From: Halopenitus salinus
GTDB taxonomy: Archaea > Halobacteriota > Halobacteria > Halobacteriales > Haloferacaceae
Assembly (NCBI RefSeq): GCF_042662125.1
Contig: NZ_JBHSXL010000003.1
Location: forward strand, 410,109-474,108
Reading direction: 5' to 3'
Length of the DNA stretch: 64,000 bases
The position numbers and the translations under genes were made by a program. Position 1 is the first letter of the stretch. Each line of letters starts with the position of its first letter. The notes beneath the pieces are model-generated. The model was not told where the DNA came from. It was given only the letters and a program-made list of their open reading frames with translations, and did not search any database. Below, one piece after another: positions 62,176-64,000 of this stretch.

Positions 62176-62976
62176 TCACCGTTCCCTGCTCTCTTCCCAC
62201 TCGGGACGTGGTGTGGGAGACGGGAGTTCGTTAACCGCACTTCGAAGTTCGTCCTCCGTCGTCCACGGGAAGCACCGCTCGTGGAGTTCGAATTTGCGGA
62301 ACTTGTTGAGATGGACCCAACTGTACGTTGCCGGTTCTTCGCCCTCACCCGTCCGATCGTCGATCACATCCCAAATCGCCTGTTCGTCGATGTCGAGATC
62401 GGTATCTCGTGTGCGATCAACGAGCGATTCGATCTGCGATTGGACCTCATCCCCCGACAAATCGTCCGAAAACGCAATCTCAAGGGCGGCCTGAATGACG
62501 TGCCGTTTCGATTCCAGGTTGGCGTCAGTCACCCACGCGTAATCACGCGGGAACACGTACGACTTGGCGAAATACGGTGAGTCATCAATTTCGCCCAATT
62601 CAGGAGCCTCTCCGCCGCTCTCCTTTTCAAAGACACCGACGATGTAGTCGCTGTATGTCGCGAGCAACGAAAACATGATATCGAACGTATTGAGCCGCTC
62701 AGCCGGAAGCTCGAGGAGATCACCCATGATGAACGGATAGGAACCGAGTTGCTTCGTGAGTTCGTTCTGCACGGCGCGAAGCCGGCGGAGATGGGGGTCG
62801 CGATAGCTCCCGAGGATGAAATACGACGTCCGCTGACTCGAGAGATACGGCAGTTCACGCCGTGTGAACCGCCAGATATCTCGTTTCTCCGCTGGCTCAA
62901 GCTCGATGCCCCCGACGGCCTCGTGAACGACAGTCATAATGTCCGCAGCTTCCGTCGGAGGGCTTGGATCGGCCAT
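62176..62976 (-). CDS. Hypothetical haloarchaeal protein (266 aa)
   Basis: A soluble acidic protein with helical segments: IELEPAEKRDIWRFTRRELP, SYFILGSYRDPHLRRLRAVQ, and an RxLN/DIMF part near the middle. I do not recognise a domain. ATG at 62976 chosen because CTTATTTC lies about 28 bp upstream. It is divergent from the winged-helix gene at 63092 with only about 115 bp between, so the two are likely regulated together. The AT-richer composition differs from the core genes. Confidence 0.65.
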   Translation of the reverse strand: MADPSPPTEAADIMTVVHEAVGGIELEPAEKRDIWRFTRRELPYLSSQRTSYFILGSYRDPHLRRLRAVQNELTKQLGSYPFIMGDLLELPAERLNTFDIMFSLLATYSDYIVGVFEKESGGEAPELGEIDDSPYFAKSYVFPRDYAWVTDANLESKRHVIQAALEIAFSDDLSGDEVQSQIESLVDRTRDTDLDIDEQAIWDVIDDRTGEGEEPATYSWVHLNKFRKFELHERCFPWTTEDELRSAVNELPSPTPRPEWEESRER

Positions 62977-63091
62977 TAGCTGCCGGTTCAAGCCACTCCA
63001 GCTTATTTCCTTTGAATCACTTTGTCTTTTTCTAGTTTAACCAACTTGGATGAACCTAACTGTTATTGCATCCCTCCTCGTAACGTCACAC

Positions 63092-63580
63092 ATGAGCGAA
63101 ACCGACACGGGCACGGCCGAGACAGGGCCGTTCGCGGAACAGCAGCGGCTGTTCAAGCTGCTGTCCCAGGATACGCGCCATCTCATCATCCAGGAGCTGC
63201 TGGGCCACCCCGCCCATCTGATGTCGCTCGCCGAACTCGAGTATATGACCGGGAAGAGTCAGGCAGCAATCAAAGACCAGCTGGAGACGTTGATCGACGC
63301 CGGGCTTCTCGCACGCTACACGTACGAACCAAGTGAGGGGAAACGCGATCTTCCGGCACAGTTCTACGGATTCACCGAGCGGGGAATCGAGATCCTCCAC
63401 GACTACAAGTATCTCCGCGGAGTCCCGGTCGCTCGGGCCCTCTACGAAAACACGCGGAAGACCGAGAAAATCGGGCGCCACGAATCGGCGCCTCGCCCGG
63501 CTCTTCCGGATGCTGTCGCGGAAGCACTCGAGTTCGACGAGCCCGATCTTGACGCCGTTGATACTGATACGACTTCGTGA
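63092..63580 (+). CDS. Winged-helix transcription regulator (162 aa)
   Basis: ArsR/MarR-like fold: LFKLLSQDTRHLIIQELLGH, then SLAELEYMTGKSQAAIKDQL as recognition helix, and a wing reaching FTERGIEILHDYKYLRGVPV. The last 40 residues are acidic. The ATG at 63092 has GTTATT about 28 bp upstream. It is probably the regulator of the divergent hypothetical gene; in haloarchaea this type of gene pair occurs next to mobile elements. Confidence 0.8.
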   Translation: MSETDTGTAETGPFAEQQRLFKLLSQDTRHLIIQELLGHPAHLMSLAELEYMTGKSQAAIKDQLETLIDAGLLARYTYEPSEGKRDLPAQFYGFTERGIEILHDYKYLRGVPVARALYENTRKTEKIGRHESAPRPALPDAVAEALEFDEPDLDAVDTDTTS

Positions 63581-63649
63581 GCCGGTGACGGACTGATCGT
63601 GGTTCCGTGAGTGAACAGATCCACGACATCCGTTCCTATAACGAAATTG

Positions 63650-63847
63650 TCACCAGCTACCAAATTCACGCTCAGCTTGGTTTTTCATACTTTTCGCCGT
63701 CTTTTCCCCGACACCCTCGGCGGCCATCAGATCTTCCAAATCTGCTTCATATACATCCTTGACCCACCAAATACCGACCTCTTGAAGCGCAACAGCTTTT
63801 GTGTAGCTGACGTTGTCGAACTGTGTCGTCGTCCCGTCTTTTCTCAT
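63650..63847 (-). CDS. Small helix-hairpin-helix protein (65 aa)
   Basis: The C-terminal half reads DLEDLMAAEGVGEKTAKSMK, a helix-hairpin-helix (GVGEKTA) expected to bind DNA non-specifically. Start chosen at 63847 because CTTATATA (63872-63879) is about 28 bp upstream, in leaderless arrangement; ATGs at 63850-63859 would add four residues. Function unknown. Confidence 0.5.
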   Translation of the reverse strand: MRKDGTTTQFDNVSYTKAVALQEVGIWWVKDVYEADLEDLMAAEGVGEKTAKSMKNQAEREFGSW

Positions 63848-63922
63848 ATGGCACATCATGATCCGTACGATCTTATATAGTAGCCGATAGAATTTTTTAC
63901 TCAGAGATTAATATAGTATCTA

Positions 63923-64000
63923 ATGGATCACCTCAACGAGATCTCCGTCGAAGAACTCCAAGAGGCGCTTGACAATGTTGACGGAAACAAGCCGACACAA
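63923..64000 (+). mobile_element. IS630-type transposase, 3' end outside window
   Basis: The 26 visible codons (MDHLNEISVEELQEALDNVD, then GNKPTQ) match the start of a haloarchaeal IS630-type transposase with its helix-turn-helix N-terminus, as I remember it. The rest runs off the window. The IS left end should lie in 63860-63922 (TATATAGTAGCC... and GATTAATATAG), but the boundary cannot be fixed here. Confidence 0.7.

Overview
The window comes from a haloarchaeon. Its proteins are strongly acidic, most confident starts sit about 27-29 bases downstream of an archaeal TATA-like box with no Shine-Dalgarno site (leaderless transcripts), and it carries haloarchaeal family genes (TmcA, UPF0179, PanB, DUF7521- and DUF5995-type proteins, small zinc ribbons). 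A GC-rich core of this kind suggests a Halorubrum-like organism; the genus is inference.

Positions 1 to about 30.5 kb are an accessory island with lower and patchy GC, IS-end fragments, recombinases and many defence-type genes. In order: a 5'-truncated DUF1156-type DNA methylase and an HNH endonuclease; a leaderless McrB-McrC restriction operon; a membrane histidine kinase bracketed by inverted IS-like ends; a tyrosine recombinase with a C-terminal membrane anchor; an AbrB-serine recombinase pair; a TRAM protein, zinc ribbons and a second AbrB protein; a membrane protein, a 48-residue acidic peptide and a trypsin-like protease; PadR and AlbA_2 (Schlafen-type) genes; a seven-gene overlapping operon (19.1-26.5 kb) joining three small proteins, an HNH nuclease and a split AddB/AddA-like helicase-nuclease; a GC-rich TumE/TumA-type toxin-antitoxin operon; and a phage-type adenine methyltransferase. 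Copies of a repeat whose end reads GGCTCTGTTGAAATCC (resembling IS6-family ends) and a 25-bp tandem repeat punctuate these modules.

The best candidate for an undescribed system is the 19.1-26.5 kb operon. Its helicase-nuclease resembles a RecBCD/AddAB machine, but the AddB partner is split in two, lacks a Walker A motif and lacks its own nuclease domain, and an HNH nuclease is co-translated with it. The membrane protein/peptide/protease cluster at 14.6-16.4 kb is a second, weaker candidate.

Positions 31-62 kb are ordinary GC-rich chromosome: MgtC-like and DUF5995 proteins, a HAD phosphatase, PanB, a biotin carboxylase-BCCP subunit, DsbB, tRNA-Glu, an AlkA-type glycosylase, MoaA, UPF0179, TmcA, a 2-hydroxyacid dehydrogenase, an FAH-family enzyme, an FAD/Fe-S D-lactate dehydrogenase-type protein, an SDR, Asd, an NhaC-type antiporter, a REC-GAF-PAS histidine kinase, an Nramp-like transporter and IlvD. 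Two short tandem arrays (23 bp and 34 bp) lie between these genes. From about 62.2 kb the composition becomes accessory again, with a divergent regulator pair, a small HhH protein and the start of an IS630-type transposase cut by the window end.
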